From NCBI RefSeq assembly GCF_000687475.1, contig NC_057318.1:4340001-4404000 (forward strand): DNA of 64,000 nucleotides. The letters run 5' to 3'. The stretch is from Ustilaginoidea virens. Its lineage: Eukaryota; Ascomycota; Sordariomycetes; Hypocreales; Clavicipitaceae. Of the stretch, positions 11,223 to 23,925 are shown one piece after another. The position numbers and the translations under genes are program-made. The notes below the pieces were generated by a model. It saw nothing but the letters and a program-made list of their open reading frames with translations. It was not told the origin of the DNA and did not search any database. Positions within the stretch are counted from its first letter, which is position 1. Every line of letters begins with the position of its first letter.

Positions 11223-13938
11223 GCAAAATCCAACCTACCTGCAATGCTCTTCATGCCACTCAACTGAAGAGTCTCCTCTGCTTCCTCGCCTGATGCGCCT
11301 ATCTGCTCCCACAGATGACTAAAGTTGCTGGCAAACGTCGGGACAATGTAGTCGCTTCCGCTCAGGTCAAACTCGGAAACCTCATACTCGTCGTCGTACC
11401 CAGTCTCCTCGGGCTCACCAGTGGACGGGTCGACTTCTTTGCTCGTGAACCTCAAAATGTTGGAGAATGTTGCCATGGGCAGCGAAGCTTCGCCGTTGGT
11501 CTTCTTGAACGCAACATACACTTTCCCGGGTTCCTCAGTCGCCAGCTTCTCGGCCGGAATGATGAAAACCTCCTCCAGCTCGTCCTCGTCGCTGGGCGTG
11601 GCAACCACGGAAACTCCTTCCAAGACAGTATCTGGCAGAGTGTTCTTGACCTCGTACTGAAGCACAATGTGCTCCTTGAAAACATGTTTAATCACGCTCA
11701 CCACGTACTCGGTTTCCGCTTCCGTGAGTTCCGTGGGCCGGGAAGACTTGAGGACGTTGCCAAACTCCTTCATCTCGGGAATCTGCATCAACTCCTCGGC
11801 GTGGCGCTGGGCTTGGGCAGAAGCGGAGGCCGCAGCCTCGGCGCCGCTGGCAGGAGCCTTTGTAGGAGCTGCCTTGGGTGCCTTCAGGGTTGGCGCCGTG
11901 GCGGTGAGCTTCTTCGTCCTGTCCTCGGCATCGGCCTGCTCCCTGGTAACCACCGGGATGCGGGCAATGTCGAAGGGAGTGTCGAACGCCTCCTTGTTGT
12001 CCGAGGTGACGTACATGACGAGTTGATGCTCAAAGACTGGAAGCGAGAAAACGCTGTCGTTCTTGACAAACTTCTGGGCAGTTTCATCATCCTCCTCGGC
12101 CATGAGCCTTAGGTTGAGAGCGGCGCGATCGCGAACTTCGTCATCGACATCGTCCAAGCATCGTGTGAGCAGGACCTTGACACTAGCCTTGACGTCTTGG
12201 TCCTTCTGTCCGACACCAAACTTGGCCAGCGCAGTGACCGCGGCAGCTCGCACAATCGCATTCTCGAGAACAACTCGGTTGTAGATGTATCGGATGTACT
12301 TGGTGGGCTGGGCGGTCTTGGGGCCTTCCAGTCCGATGAGGTGCAAGATTCGGACGGCGAGCTTTGTGAATTCGCAGTCCTCGATGAATTCGCAGAGATG
12401 AGACAAGGCCTCTTCCTTGGAGTCGGGGACGAATTTGATCAAGTCAAACATGCTTTCGACGACGGTACGCTTGAACTCGTAGCCGCCCTCATCTCTCAGA
12501 ATGCCGCTGAGAAAGGTCAGCATGCCGGCTTGCTTGTTGGGGAACTTCAGGCACAGAGTTCGGATGGCCTCCACTATGGTGATCTTGAACTCGTCAGTGA
12601 TTTCCGACATGAAGGTGGAGATTTGCTTCATGAGCCTGTCGACGCTGGCCTCGTTACCGGTCTTGAGCAGAGTGGTGATGGCGAAAGTGGCGATGGAGCG
12701 GTTCGAGTTTGAAATGAGGAGCTCGATATCAGGGTTGCAGACGCTCACAGCGGCCGGCTTGAAGGATGCAAAGTTGTGCAGAATTCGCAGAGCAGCAAAC
12801 TTGGTGACGGCGCGAGGAGATGTCAGGAAGAGTTGCAGGACGTGGACGGCCTGAGTAACCTCATTGTCAGTGACGTCGCGCAGGTCGCAGATGGCCTTGG
12901 CGGCTTCGAAGTTGACCATCTCGCTCTTGTGGCGCAGCCAACCATCGAGAAGCTGCATCATTGGCTTCCGCAAACCTGCATCCTCTTCAGCCAACTGGGC
13001 GGCCAGTCGGACCAGCATGACGATTGCGGGAGGGCTCTTGATCGCTCCAGCGGCGCCGAATTGTTGAACCATCTTGACGAGAGCCATTCTGTCGTGCATC
13101 CGCATCTGGTAGAGCAGTCCGATGGCGTGGTACTGCGTCATTGTTGAATTATTGATCGACACTTGTCCGTTTGACGACGAGAAGCCCAGAGAGAAGCCGC
13201 CAGAAGACTTGGACGAGGCAGCAGCCTCTTGGGTTTCGCTCTGCCAGCGCCGGACGACGTCCCTGGCGATGGGCAAAAGGTGGTACGAAGACACCAAGGC
13301 AGCAGAAGAGACGGAGGGGTTCTTGTCCACAATGGCAGTCTTCATCACTCGTTCAATGGATTGAACGGTTGTGCCCTGAAAAGACGAACATTAGTTTAGC
13401 TGCATTTCCAGCAGGCCAGGAGATAGGAGCCCGGATTTCGGGCGGGTAGGAGGAACCAACGTCAATGATACGGCACAAGGCTCTGATGGCATTGGGTCTG
13501 AAAATGGCGTCCGTGCTGCCGCCGGTGTCCTTCATGATGGTGCTGGTGACCATGATGATGTCCTCGGCAGATTTGGCCAACTCTTTGATGACGAGGTGGA
13601 CCATTTGTCTGAGGCTGGCATCTTTGTTCTGGAACAGCTTGGAGATGCCGAAGAAGAGCGTGGTGGCTTCATTGGTGGGAAACTTGTCGCCGGTGTAGAG
13701 GAGGAGGGCAATCTTGGTGAGGAGTATTCGACATCGTCGCGGTTGAACTGTGCCTTCGTTGAATATTCGTGCTGCAATGTGGCATTAGTTCCACTCTGGG
13801 GAATTGTACGGAGAGAAGGGAGCAGGACAGAGTCGGGCATGGACATGGCCCTCGGATTCTACCTTCTTGGAACACTTGCGTGCGATCCACCTTGACCAAT
13901 CCCAGATCGGCGTCCTCGTCCTTTTTGCCGTAGCTCAT
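10860..13938 (-). CDS. SEC21: Coatomer subunit gamma (gamma-COP)
   Basis: Gamma-COP is a core subunit of the COPI coat, which drives Golgi-to-ER retrograde transport and binds Arf1 and dilysine cargo. The start MSYGKKDEDADLGLVKVDRT is that of fungal Sec21. An adaptin-N armadillo trunk follows (about residues 20-540; for example IKELAKSAEDIIMVTSTIMK), then a charged Ala/Pro/Lys linker and the gamma-COP appendage. The protein ends SEEENIASLVIASVA. Four exons lie at about 13938-13863, 13771-13461, 13375-11239 and 11131-10860, giving 931 residues, the usual length. The last intron contains a (GA)n run. The gene is divergent from ATP12 across a spacer of about 710 nt. Confidence 0.95.
11165..11219. 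repeat. (GA)n microsatellite inside a SEC21 intron
   Basis: About 25 GA dinucleotides lie in the last SEC21 intron. On the coding strand this is a CT-rich polypyrimidine tract upstream of the TTTAG acceptor. Read as protein it gives a false Leu-Ser run. Confidence 0.9.
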
Positions 13939-14650
13939 GTTGGGCGACTGCGTTGGAGGAGGATTGCGTATCCGACTAGAACATCAGACATCTGGCGTCG
14001 TGCTGGGCAATCACCACGTTGACAGATGGGAGAGAGAGAGAGACGGATCAGGGATGGGTGGGGTGTGTCACGTGACAATGACCCGCAGCTTGATGAAGCT
14101 CGCCCGATTAGGTTAGGTATAGGTGCCAGGTACGGACGTACCTAACAGAGCATACGTGACTAAGGAGGGGTGCATGCATTGGTTACGGCCAAAAAGGCTG
14201 GGCATGTTTTGTTCTCAGGCTGATGCGAAAGGGAAGTACTGTAATGACTGGCGGCAAGTTAAGAGGAAATACAATCTGTGGCCCATGCCTCGGAAGATGC
14301 AACCAATGGTCGTCAGCATAGGGCAATGATGGATGTGGAGCTCATGGGACACGCCGCCAAGCTGTGTTCGCTGCTCCGGGGCGCTTGGAGAAGCCCGACG
14401 ACCAAGCATGCAATGCGTCAAGTTGATCTGGCAATACGGAGTGCACATGATCAACAAGTCAACGTAGTGCCTGGGATTCTCCGTAGTTCGGGTGGGTCGG
14501 AAAAGACATGATAGCGACAGCCATAAAGTTATCGACAATTTACAAACCCCCCAAACTCGCATCAACACCAGACCTTTTATTCCTTCGGCAGACGCACAAA
14601 ACCAACCACGCGTCCTCGCCAGCAGCCTCGCCCGCAGAACATCGCTCATC
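13939..14650. promoter_or_regulatory. Bidirectional promoter region between SEC21 and ATP12
   Basis: Both genes begin at the edges of this 712-nt spacer and are transcribed away from each other. It contains a short GA-rich run (14028-14042), a CACGTG box in TGTCACGTGACA (14067-14078, palindromic) and a GGTAC-rich patch (14110-14145). CACGTG is a bHLH-type binding core (established knowledge); its use here is inferred only from position. Confidence 0.5.
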
Positions 14651-15908
14651 ATGCGGTCGTGGAAATCATTGACCCAGTTGACACCGCTCTCGCTCTCGCT
14701 CTCGCTCTCGCCCTCGCTCCCCGTCATCTCGCCAGCATGGTTTCGCTCGATGCACGCCACAGCCTCCCAGGCAGCGCATGTCGCCCCTATTCTGGGCACC
14801 GGACCGCCGCCGGAGCCTCCAACCCCGGCTGTTCGCAACACGACGGAGCGGATCGAGCGTCGACGCAAGCAAGCGCATCTTTTGCGACAGGCCAAAATCA
14901 TTCGCAACGCCAAGGACGGGAAATCCACGACGCTGCGCAAGAGGTTCTGGAATAGTGTGAGCGTGGAAGAAGTCGATGGTAAGCCAGCCCCCCCGTGCCC
15001 AAGGAAAAGAAGGGGTGCACATGCATGGCATCCCGCAAAAGCTCGCCATTAAAGAGACTCGAGAGAGCTGATCTTGGTCAAAAAAAAAAAAAACCCCCCG
15101 TGTAAAAGGCGCGCTGCAAATCTTTCTCGATACGAGACCGCTGCGGCACCCGCAAACCAAAGAGATCATCCAAGTGCCGCTGTCGAAACCCAACCTCGCC
15201 TTTGCCTTGGCCCTGGAGTGGGATACTCTCACGTCTGCGCAACAATCCACAAAGCAGCATCTCATCCCTCTGACGAGCCTGGTCTGCAGGGCACTGGATA
15301 TCAAGGACGACGACGCCGCGGAGCATTCCGAGGCGGGCAAGATCAGAAACGACATCACCGCCAACGTGCTGCGGTACCTGGACACTGATTCGCTGCTGTG
15401 TTGGGCACCTCCCGCCGGTCGCTACGACTTGCGAAACGACGCAGGAGAGTCCCTGCGCGACGTTCAAAAGCGGACAACGAATGATATCGTGTCGTTTATG
15501 ACGACGCACGTTTGGCCAGGTATCAAGCTGGAGCCTGTGCTGGACGGAGACGCCATTTTCCCCAGGAAGCAGGCTGAGGGCGTGCGAGAAGTTGTCCAGG
15601 GCTGGGTCTCAGGCCTCACGGCTTGGGAAATCGCTGGATTGGAGAGAGCGGTTCTGGCGGGCAAGAGTCTGGTTGCAGCCGCACGGTTCATCGCCGAGTG
15701 GAGCGAAGGGCCGGCCAAACGGCCTCAGCTGTCAGAAGACGGTCAATTCGGCGTGGAGCAAGCTGCCAAGACGGTCAATCTCGAGGTGGACTGGCAAGTG
15801 ACGCAGTGGGGCGAAGTGGAAGATACTCATGACGTGAACAATGAGGATTTGAGAAGACAGCTGGGGAGCGTTGTGCTGCTCGTCTCGGGGACTGGGAAGG
15901 AAATCTAG
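14651..15908 (+). CDS. ATP12: Mitochondrial F1-ATPase assembly chaperone ATP12
   Basis: Atp12 binds the free F1 alpha subunit in the mitochondrial matrix and is needed to build the alpha3beta3 hexamer. The first 40 or so residues are Ser/Arg/Leu-rich, as expected of a presequence. The diagnostic core RFWNSVSVEEVDGALQIFLD, then TRPLRHPQTKEIIQVPLSKP and LALEWD, follows. The C-terminal all-helical part includes TAWEIAGLERAVLAGKSLV. Two exons (14651-14978 and 15109-15908) give 375 residues. The intron ends TGTAAAAG, so the acceptor is AAG; no CAG or TAG lies nearby and the join VDG/ALQ is conserved. A CTCTCG run encodes a Ser-Leu repeat in the presequence. Confidence 0.93.
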
Positions 15909-17131
15909 GTGGACGAGGATGAAGAGGCGCAGCGCAGCAGGAGAAGGAGACCATTCTATTGCACGAGTGTGGCATACGGTGCCTCTGCACGAGGAAATTC
16001 TGGACTGGCCTCTTACCCTCCTTTCTTCCCCTGGCGCACCTTGGGAAGAGGATGTAGAATTAAAGAGAAAATATGTGCCTGATTCAGAGAGTAAACGGGA
16101 AAAAAAAAAATAATTGGCATGATGTGAAATGCTGGCTTTAGAAGGGGTTTTTTTTTATTTATTTTTTATCCTGCGGTATTCTGCATATTGCAGCTGACCG
16201 GGAGTGTAGTTGATGACGCCGCTTTCCTTGCACCGCTTTCCTTGCACTCGGCATCCTACAACGCCGAGCAAGCTTGAATATGGAAGGAACCAGTTTGCAT
16301 TGTCCAATGGGGGGGGGGGCTGAAAGTTCTGTTCCTGCGGGGAAGGTGGGTCCGGGTTCCTACGCGGAAGCTGCCAACGGTCAATAGCAACTGCCTCGAC
16401 TGGGAAAAACAGGAGAAACGCACTTTGAAGCCGAGTGCTATTGACCCCATTGACCCCATTCAATGACAAGAGGAAATCGCCTAGATGAATGGGAAAACAC
16501 GACGAGGAAAACGAGCAGAAATGCCAGGACAGGATGGACTTGGCACTCAGCAGCCTGCCATCTCGTCCGGCTAGCCGCACCAGAAGACGCAGCCAAGCTT
16601 ATAGCCAGCCAAGTCATCGCTCGAGGGTTTTTTTTTATCAGCAACAACTATCAGCATCGTGTCTTTGTTGCAGCCCCGGCCTTCCCTATTTAGACTCTAG
16701 TGGGGCGCGGAGCTCTTCCTGCTCACGTGCAGATATCTCCCCAAACCAGGATGCAACCTAGATTGGTTGCAGCCAGTTATTCTTTTGCTCGATTTTTCTT
16801 TCTCTTTCGTTCCGGGACAGACGTGTCGTGTCGGTGTGCAAATGTGGAAGTCGTTGGCTTGTTTACCCGCCCATGTCCACAGTCAGTCCATGTGACTTTA
16901 TGGTCTCTCTTTCGGTTCATGGTTCCCGCCTTTCCTCTGGCACGAGGAGTGGCTTCCATCAATGGTAGGTTGAAGCTTGAGGCCATGCTGGCCAGGCACT
17001 CGTTCGATCCCGGATGAGCACGGTAAAAGAAAGCTTCACAGTTTGACCAATGCCAAGTATGCTTCTAGACTGCAACGGCACCGACAAGTCGCAGCCAGGT
17101 TGGAAGACCGCGGCTCTCGACCTGGGAATTC
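15909..17131. other. Spacer after ATP12
   Basis: About 1.2 kb without a supportable gene. It holds the ATP12 3' flank, short T/A runs (16147-16170) and a G9-10 run near 16310. Open frames are short and lack recognisable motifs. Confidence 0.5.
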
Positions 17132-18162
17132 TTGAAGCTGGCCGTCAAGGCCACTACCATTGGTAGCTTGCAGAAGCCGTGGAGGTTTTTCTTTTGCTTT
17201 CTTCTCGTTCCCGGGATGGACGACAAACTGAGCCGTTCCAAGCATCCGGCCACTCGACAGAAGCTCCTTCGGCGAGAGATCCAGTCTCTGGGGGACACGG
17301 GCGGCTCTCTCCTCTGGATGGGCAACCGCACAAGGGCCCACAGGATTGTTCTTTTCCTACCCGGAGGCGGCTACACTGCCCCGGCTCTTCGTGGCCACTT
17401 TGAATGGCGCTGGAATGCGTGCGTCGAGGCCGGCCAAGAGGCTGGAGTTGAGGGTTGCACTGGCTTGCCTTCAGTAAACGCTCCTGGGCGACGGCAGGTT
17501 TCCCGTTCCCCTGGCGCAGGCTGCTGAGACGCTTGGCGGAATACTCGATTCAGGCATCAGTCCGTCCAACGTGTACATGGGAGGGGATTCCGCCCGCGGA
17601 AACCTGTCGGTGCAGGTCTTGAGCCATGTCCTGCACCCGCTTGATGGCATCCGCCGCGTCGACCTGCCGAGGCCGCTGGCTGGCGTCTTCTTGGTATCTC
17701 CCTGGCTGAGCAACAACGTCTTCGCCGATTCGTTCCAGCGCAACAACGGGAACGGCATGGTATCCTTGAGAGGACTGGACAGGCTTGGCGCCTCCCTCTA
17801 CGGCCGAGAGCTGATTACAGCGCACAAGGCGGACATTCTTTCGGGGGATTACTCGGCTGCCAATCCCTACATCACACCGCTGGATGCAGAAGACTCTGGA
17901 CGGCATAGACGATGCCACGTCCAACGTGTACCTCACCGTTGGGAAGAATGAAGTTCTGTATGATCAGGGCATCAGCTTCGTCAGCCTGTTGAGACGTAGA
18001 AACATGCGTTGTAGGATTACGCTCGACGAGGCAGAGAGAGAGGCCCATGATTTTATTCTCATTGAGAATGTTTTCAAAGAGCCTGGAGATGCAACCGCCA
18101 GGATGACGGAATGGTTCAAGACGACCATTAAAACAACCATAACCGGGGACGTGCATGTGTAG
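17132..18162 (+). pseudogene. Broken alpha/beta-hydrolase of the HSL/acetyl-esterase type
   Basis: Pieces in different frames line up as one esterase of the hormone-sensitive-lipase family. The parts seen are an oxyanion-loop region (VLFLPGGGYTAPALRGHF, lacking the usual His of HGGG), VALACLQ, FPVPLAQAAETLGGIL, the nucleophile region VYMGGDSARGNLSVQVL, VFLVSPWLSN, a cap region, and the C-terminal LTVGKNEVLYDQG and DEAEREAHDF. The nucleophile elbow reads GDSARG where the family has GDSAGG. A frame change occurs near 17455, a TAA stands in frame near 17484, and a second frame change lies near 17885. The only intron that could span the TAA would be about 21 nt, which is too short. I read it as a recent pseudogene; sequencing errors could mimic part of this. 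Confidence 0.75.
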
Positions 18163-19336
18163 CTCGCATCATCGATCTGATGGATCAATGCCGAACCATG
18201 CCAAGTTCCAACGTTGCATCCCGCCAGCGTGATGAAAATTCGCGTCCAAAGGAGAGAGGAAAAGAAAAGAAATGGTTCATTATAAGGAGCGATACCTACG
18301 AAATAGCACCGCTGCACGATGCAGGAGGCGCAGCCGACCGCCGCATCCTGTCATGCTAGTCTTCTGTACCAACCTTCCCGTCAATACAATACGGATGATT
18401 CCTACTCAGAGCGACAGTTGTGAGCCCGGAAAGATAGCCCAAGCCCTCCCCCGTGCCTTTCCCTGCGTCCTGCCAGTAATCTCCGGCCCAGCACTTGGGT
18501 GCCAACCAAGCGGAAGCCCAGAGCTGTATCGGGCAGGATGCAGTGAAAAGCACAGAGGCGCAACTTCTCCTTCCGGGCTCGCAGCCGTCGCGCCAGGCCG
18601 TTGCAGCGTAGGAGATGATGCGAAAGTGGTGCAATGGAAGTATTTTGATACCGAGAACGGTGCATATGGTGGGAAGGGCCGGCCCCATTTGTATAAATAA
18701 ATGCGCGTCGGGCCAAGAGGTGCTTTACTGCGTCAACGGAGCTCCGTGGACATGGGACGGCTTGTTTCAGGGGCTGATGCAGCACTCGGCGTGGCTGCTG
18801 TTCCTTCAACTTCCAGTCATGCATCTCTGTGCCGGATGTGTTCCCTCGAAACTGGCGCGATGCCTGGCCGAGATCAGCGGATGACCTACGGCCTGTGTTT
18901 TCGCGCACAAAGAGAAGATGCCTTCAATGCAAAAGTGTTATTTACTCTTTGCGGCGTTCCATGACAAGCAGGGTTGCAATCACACCGGTTGCATGGAGCA
19001 CGTCGCTCAGCCCAGCTTCATCACTTCATGTGGCTTTGTGAGAGGAAATCCCCGGCGCGAATGGTGCTGCCGATACCTCTTGGGTGCTTTGGAACTGGTG
19101 AAATTAGCTGTCAAGCACGGGCAGGCGAGACGGATCGAAAACATTGGCCTTTTCTTCTGGCTTTCTGAATATCAAATTAATCAAAAGGGGAAAATTCTTT
19201 CACAAAAAAACGTAAAAGGAAGTAAGAATGGAAATAAGGGGGATTGTCCCATTTCGAACCTCCATCCTTGTCCCCTCTACAAGTAATTCCCCAAAAAGGA
19301 AACGAAAGAAAAGCATAACAACTCGACATGGCTAGT
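18163..19336. other. Spacer downstream of the broken esterase
   Basis: About 1.2 kb in which I see no conserved protein, RNA gene or tandem repeat. Frames of up to 168 codons occur on both strands, but none shows a motif or consistent codon bias. Confidence 0.45.
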
Positions 19337-20656
19337 TCATCTTCCACTGCAGGGACGCTTGCGTCTTGGGTCCCGAATCTTATCCTGACGCGTCCAAAAA
19401 TGCCCTCTAGGCCGGGACGCCGATTCTTTGTTACATGGCGAGCCGTCTCTGGTTCGTTTCACTTGTCCGAGGCCAGCGTTGGCTGATACGCTCCTCGCCG
19501 TATGGTTGGTTCGATGTTTTTTGATGACCTGAGCCGCAATCTCCCGTTCTTGGCCAAGGGCCCACTTCAGAATGAGAGTGTGACATGCTGTTGTCGTCGA
19601 CTCATCGGTTTCAGATCCGTCGCCCTGACAATCCGGAGCCTTGTCGCTTCGCCCCGCGCGGCAGACTCTGTTCAGCAGGCATTTTCGGCCAACAAGACTC
19701 TCCTCGTTGCTGCCACCAAGTGGAGACGATGCATCCGATGCCAAAGTTGTACCGACGTCCGCTGGTCTGGCCGTTTGTGGCTTGACAGCCAAACTTGGTT
19801 GAGAGGTCAGCACGCCGCCGAACAGGCTGGTGTCAGACCCGGGGCGGAAGTCGTCGCGGCCACGGCGCCCTATATCTGTCTGCAACGATTGGGCGTCGCG
19901 ATCGAAGCAATAGCATTCGAAGCTCAAGTACTCGATCCATGTCGTCCACTCGTCTTGTCGATTTGCATCAACGTCTAGACAGAATGACTTGGTGAAGCCG
20001 TGGTGTCTCAGTCGGTGCTGGACCGCCTCTACGTGCAGCTCAAACGTGCTAGACCCGGAGGTACTGTTACGGGCAACTAGCAGCCGATTTTCCTCTTTAA
20101 TGGAGTCATCCATGCAACTCTCCGAAGAGGCAACTAGCTGGGGTATATCCCGGTTGGCTCGCTGCCAAGCTCTGAATAGCTGCCAGTTCACGAGCTGCTG
20201 TTGAAAAATGTCTTTCCAGTCCAAAACGGGGCTATTCAATGAACCCTTGACCCAGGGAAGTAGAATCTCACGGTAAAGTCCTGGGTGTTTCGATATGTGG
20301 TTCGTTTCGCCCAAAGGGCATATGGGCCGACCGCCTGCGTTGACCAGCGAATTGTATGCCTGTAACACTTCAAACTCTTTGCGTCCAGGACGATACATGG
20401 TATCCGACTCTGCAACAGACCCCCTTCTCGAGCGAGAATCGTTCCTGGCCGACATTTCATCAAGGCTCTTTAATATACCATCAAAGTGAGGCGAAACATA
20501 CTCTCCAGCCTCACGATCTCTTTGAACCATGTCCCTAGAAATACACCAGTTAGCCAAGGAAAATTCTGGCATTCGAGCAGTCTGCCACTCGAATACCTAC
20601 TTTAAGGATTGGAGAAGTTCTCTGTTGCTTTCTTTGCAAAACACCATTTTCACCAT
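19337..20656 (-). CDS. Fungal protein of unknown function, two exons
   Basis: The function is not known. The proposed start MVKMVFCKESNRELLQSL in exon 1 (20656-20601) joins exon 2 (20534-19337) through an intron with donor GTAGGT, branch point GCTAAC and acceptor CTAG, giving 417 residues. Conserved-looking blocks are EFEVLQAYNSLVNAGGRPIC, PLGETNHISKHPGLYREILL, a VQHRLRHHGFTKSFCLD stretch and WTTWIEYLSFECYCFD. From memory these resemble a family of uncharacterised proteins found in several copies in Fusarium- and Metarhizium-like fungi; I cannot verify this here. No signal peptide or membrane segment is seen. The C-terminal third is Ser/Arg-rich and less ordered. The start is less certain than the body. 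Confidence 0.65.
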
Positions 20657-23600
20657 CTACATGAATCTTGTCAATAACTTGAGAGCGACAGTGATGAGAG
20701 GGACATGGAAAGGCACGAGAACAACCATATAATACAAAAAGACGACGATGCATCTCTTTGTAGTCTGGAAAAGAGCGATACTAGCACTTACTAGACAAGA
20801 GCAAGCCCCGGGGCTCGCTTCCGAGGCGGCAGTGTGGCACACGGCAAGGCTCATGGGCCTTTCCTTTGCTGCACTGCAGGTAACGCTCGTCAAAGGCTAC
20901 CTGCGACGAAGAATTTTCTGCAGGCGTTTCACTGCATTGGGGTATCCTTTTCAGTTGGAACTTGCTTGGTTGCCAGACATGCCGCTGTCGAGGGAACACG
21001 GAAGCAATGCAACCTGGTGACATGTCCCTGGTTTCTATTGGGTTACCATTTGATTTGTTGGCGTTGCCTCTTCCGCTTCTTTCATCTCATTCTTTTTTTA
21101 CCGTGTCTTGCCTCTTTCTGATTTAACTAATTGGACCAAATAATTTTTCTTTGGGGTACGGAGGATTGAAAGAAAGACGAAAGGGGGAGGGGTGAGGAAG
21201 ATGAGGCACATAATATGGCCAACCATGCATGGCACGGGAAAATGATTTCTTCGGAAGAGTCTACACCGAGGCCAGGGCGACAGTTGGACAAGGCGGCATG
21301 GGGGTCCAGATCCATCGACACAGCTTGCCGGCAAGCCCGCCTTTCCATTTCGTCTAAAACGGCATGCGAGATGCTTCCAATCTTGCCGAGTCCCCAAGTT
21401 GACGAGTCACCGATTATCGGCTTGCGTTGCCTGTAGACCGGTGTGGCAACAGCTGCACCTCAAAGGAAAACCTGCATAGCTCTGCAATCAGGCCAGCCAG
21501 CCCAATGTCGGCGCAGAAGTTTGTTGGGTGGCACGGCACGATGACCATGCAATCAAGGATTGCTCTGCTAGGGTCGGCAGCTCCCGTCAAATAGTCGAGC
21601 GAGATGCGGTCTAGTTGTCTTCCCGCTCGAACTTCCGCCGATCGCAAAAAATTATAGATAGCGCATCGCATGGCCACATGGCGGGTTGATGAGTCTTGAC
21701 AGGGGGGGAAGGGGAGGGGGGTGGCCGGGGCCCGATAAAGTTGGGAACCCAAGTTGGACGGACAACCCTTGCTCATTCAATTGTTCGTCGGTTTCAACTT
21801 TCGACCAGATCCTCGTATCACGTGATGAGACGCCACCGAGAGCGAGAGAGCAGGAACTCAAGACACATGGCTCGAGGATGCTGAGGGAACGACGATGCGG
21901 ATCATGGTGTGTCACCTGGAAACATGGTGAGACGCCGGTGAGGGGACGGAATCAATGGCTGGTGTGCACTGATGTTTCGGTGAGGTTACATGGCCATGGC
22001 CCGGAATCTGCAAACCCGGGGTAGAATAGGCGGGCGGCTGGCAAACATGTATATGGAAGCTTTATTAGAGGCTCGGAAGCTTCGCCGAGCCCAACTGAAC
22101 CTTCGGTTACTGTAGTTGTAGTACTTGATGGCGGTTTCTGGATCGTGAGCCGCCTGGAGCTGGAGGTTTTATGGCCGTGTTGCGGAGTACAGTCGCATCG
22201 GGTAGATGCGCTTTGCCAACGTTCCTGGGCCTAGCAAGACCAATAACAAGGGGCTATTTATTTCCCAAGGCATGATCCTGTAGTGACGAACCCGTCTGTG
22301 CATGTGCGAGTCTGCAGTAGGACATCCGAGCCGATTCCCATTAGCATCTTTGCCAGGGAGACCACTTGTTTTGTTGGATGCATTCACTCCTCGCAGCGTG
22401 CCGCCACCGCAGGTTGACATCAATCTAGGAGACTTTTTGCGCTGCACCAGATTCCGTCGTGCTCATGGTCGTATCATCCTAGTAGGCCGTGGGCCGTCAA
22501 TGCATCATAAAGGCAGGTCATTACGCTCGTAAGCGAATGCCGCCAACATGACGGCAAATTGCGGATCCTGAGTGGGCTGTGGATTGGATGTACAGTATAC
22601 ATTGTACAGTGTTTGCACACGGTAGGTCAGGTATGCCTCGCATGAGGCTGGGCTGAAGCCGGTAGGGGAAGAAATTCATAAGAGAAAATCAGTTTGCTGT
22701 CACGTCAAGACTCAAGACCAGGATTCATCCTTGCACCCGAGCATGACACGTCGCGCTAGAGAAAGAAACTTTGATGGCGCTTGTACGTCAACAAGCTGCC
22801 TTTGTCAGGAAGAAGCACGGATTTGCGGAGCTAGTCAGTAGGAAATATGGCCCCTTTTCCGCCACGACTCACGGAAGTGCCTGCTGCTGAAGTTGTCTGT
22901 AGGTCAAGAGGAGTATTGAAGTTTTCGTTTCTGTCGCATCGAATATAGGGTCCGCACCAGGTCAGCATTAGGTAATTGTGGCGTGGCTGCCACGCCCGCC
23001 GATGTTTTGGTCCAACCATTCATTTCCTGTAACGGCCAGGTTTAGTCCGTAAACGACTATTCGTGAGCTGCCGTAGCAAAGAATGTTTCTTGCATATTCC
23101 ATTCATTTCTCGTCTTCTCAGATCCGTTTCCATGCTCTCGTGCTTTTTCGTCGCCGATATCGCGGCAGCCCAAAGCGACAGTAGCTGCCCTGATTTTTGC
23201 CTCTGATACCCGAGGCCGAGATGGCAAGTGACAGAGAGGCAGAGAGGCAGAGCGGCAGAGCGGCAGAGCGGCAGAGCGGGCCCCCAGGTAGAGTCTAAGC
23301 CCGGTGATCAACAAGGTGCTATGTATCGATTTGATTCTTAAGCGAATTCGCTAGCTCCTACCTGGCGGCTGCGGCTGAGATGACGACCGACAAGATTCAG
23401 TCGAGCGCCGTGGCTCCAAGGCTTGGTGTTACATAATTAGCTGCTGAGACTCGGGAGCAGCTGAAACTTACCTACCTCCAGCATCAGCAGCACAGCCCAC
23501 TCACTCCGTGCTCTCCACCTGTTGACGGGCTGATTAGCCATGGAGTAAGAGGCGCAAACCAACAAGAACGCCGCGGCCCCCCCCCCCCCACGAGCTAAAA

Positions 23601-23925
23601 GGGCTGATGCCCCAACCAATGTGCGTTGTGCCTGCGTCCGAAAATTTGAAAGCTCGTATCTGGATTCTGCTCCGTACCTGGATGAGGATACCGAGGTGTG
23701 CCATATAAAGTCTGACCGAGTCTTTGTTTGTGTTTGTTTCAGTATATATTCGCATCAAGTGAGTTGCTGTTGCCAAATTTCCCACTCTGCCTTGAACCCG
23801 TTTGTTCCTTCCTTCTCTCGCACGACAAAACCTCGAGAGTCCAGTCCACCACAGTGCGAAACCAAAAAAAAAAAAAAAACGCGACGCCGACGCCGACGCC
23901 GACGGCGACGGCTTCGGACGTGACA
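20657..23925. other. 3.3 kb spacer before the aspartic protease
   Basis: No supportable gene. Short G/C runs lie near 21700-21730 and 23580, and a GGCAGAGC array lies at 23235-23280. The last 200 nt upstream of 23926 form a CT-rich fungal-type promoter followed by an A16 run and CGACGC repeats just before the protease ATG. Confidence 0.5.
23235..23280. repeat. GGCAGAGC tandem repeat
   Basis: About six copies of an 8-9 nt unit (GGCAGAGA grading into GGCAGAGC) stand in the spacer. No coding or regulatory role is visible. Confidence 0.8.

Noticed and set aside
11315..12112. 265-codon plus-strand frame inside SEC21
   Set aside because: Shadow of the gamma-COP coding sequence on the opposite strand.
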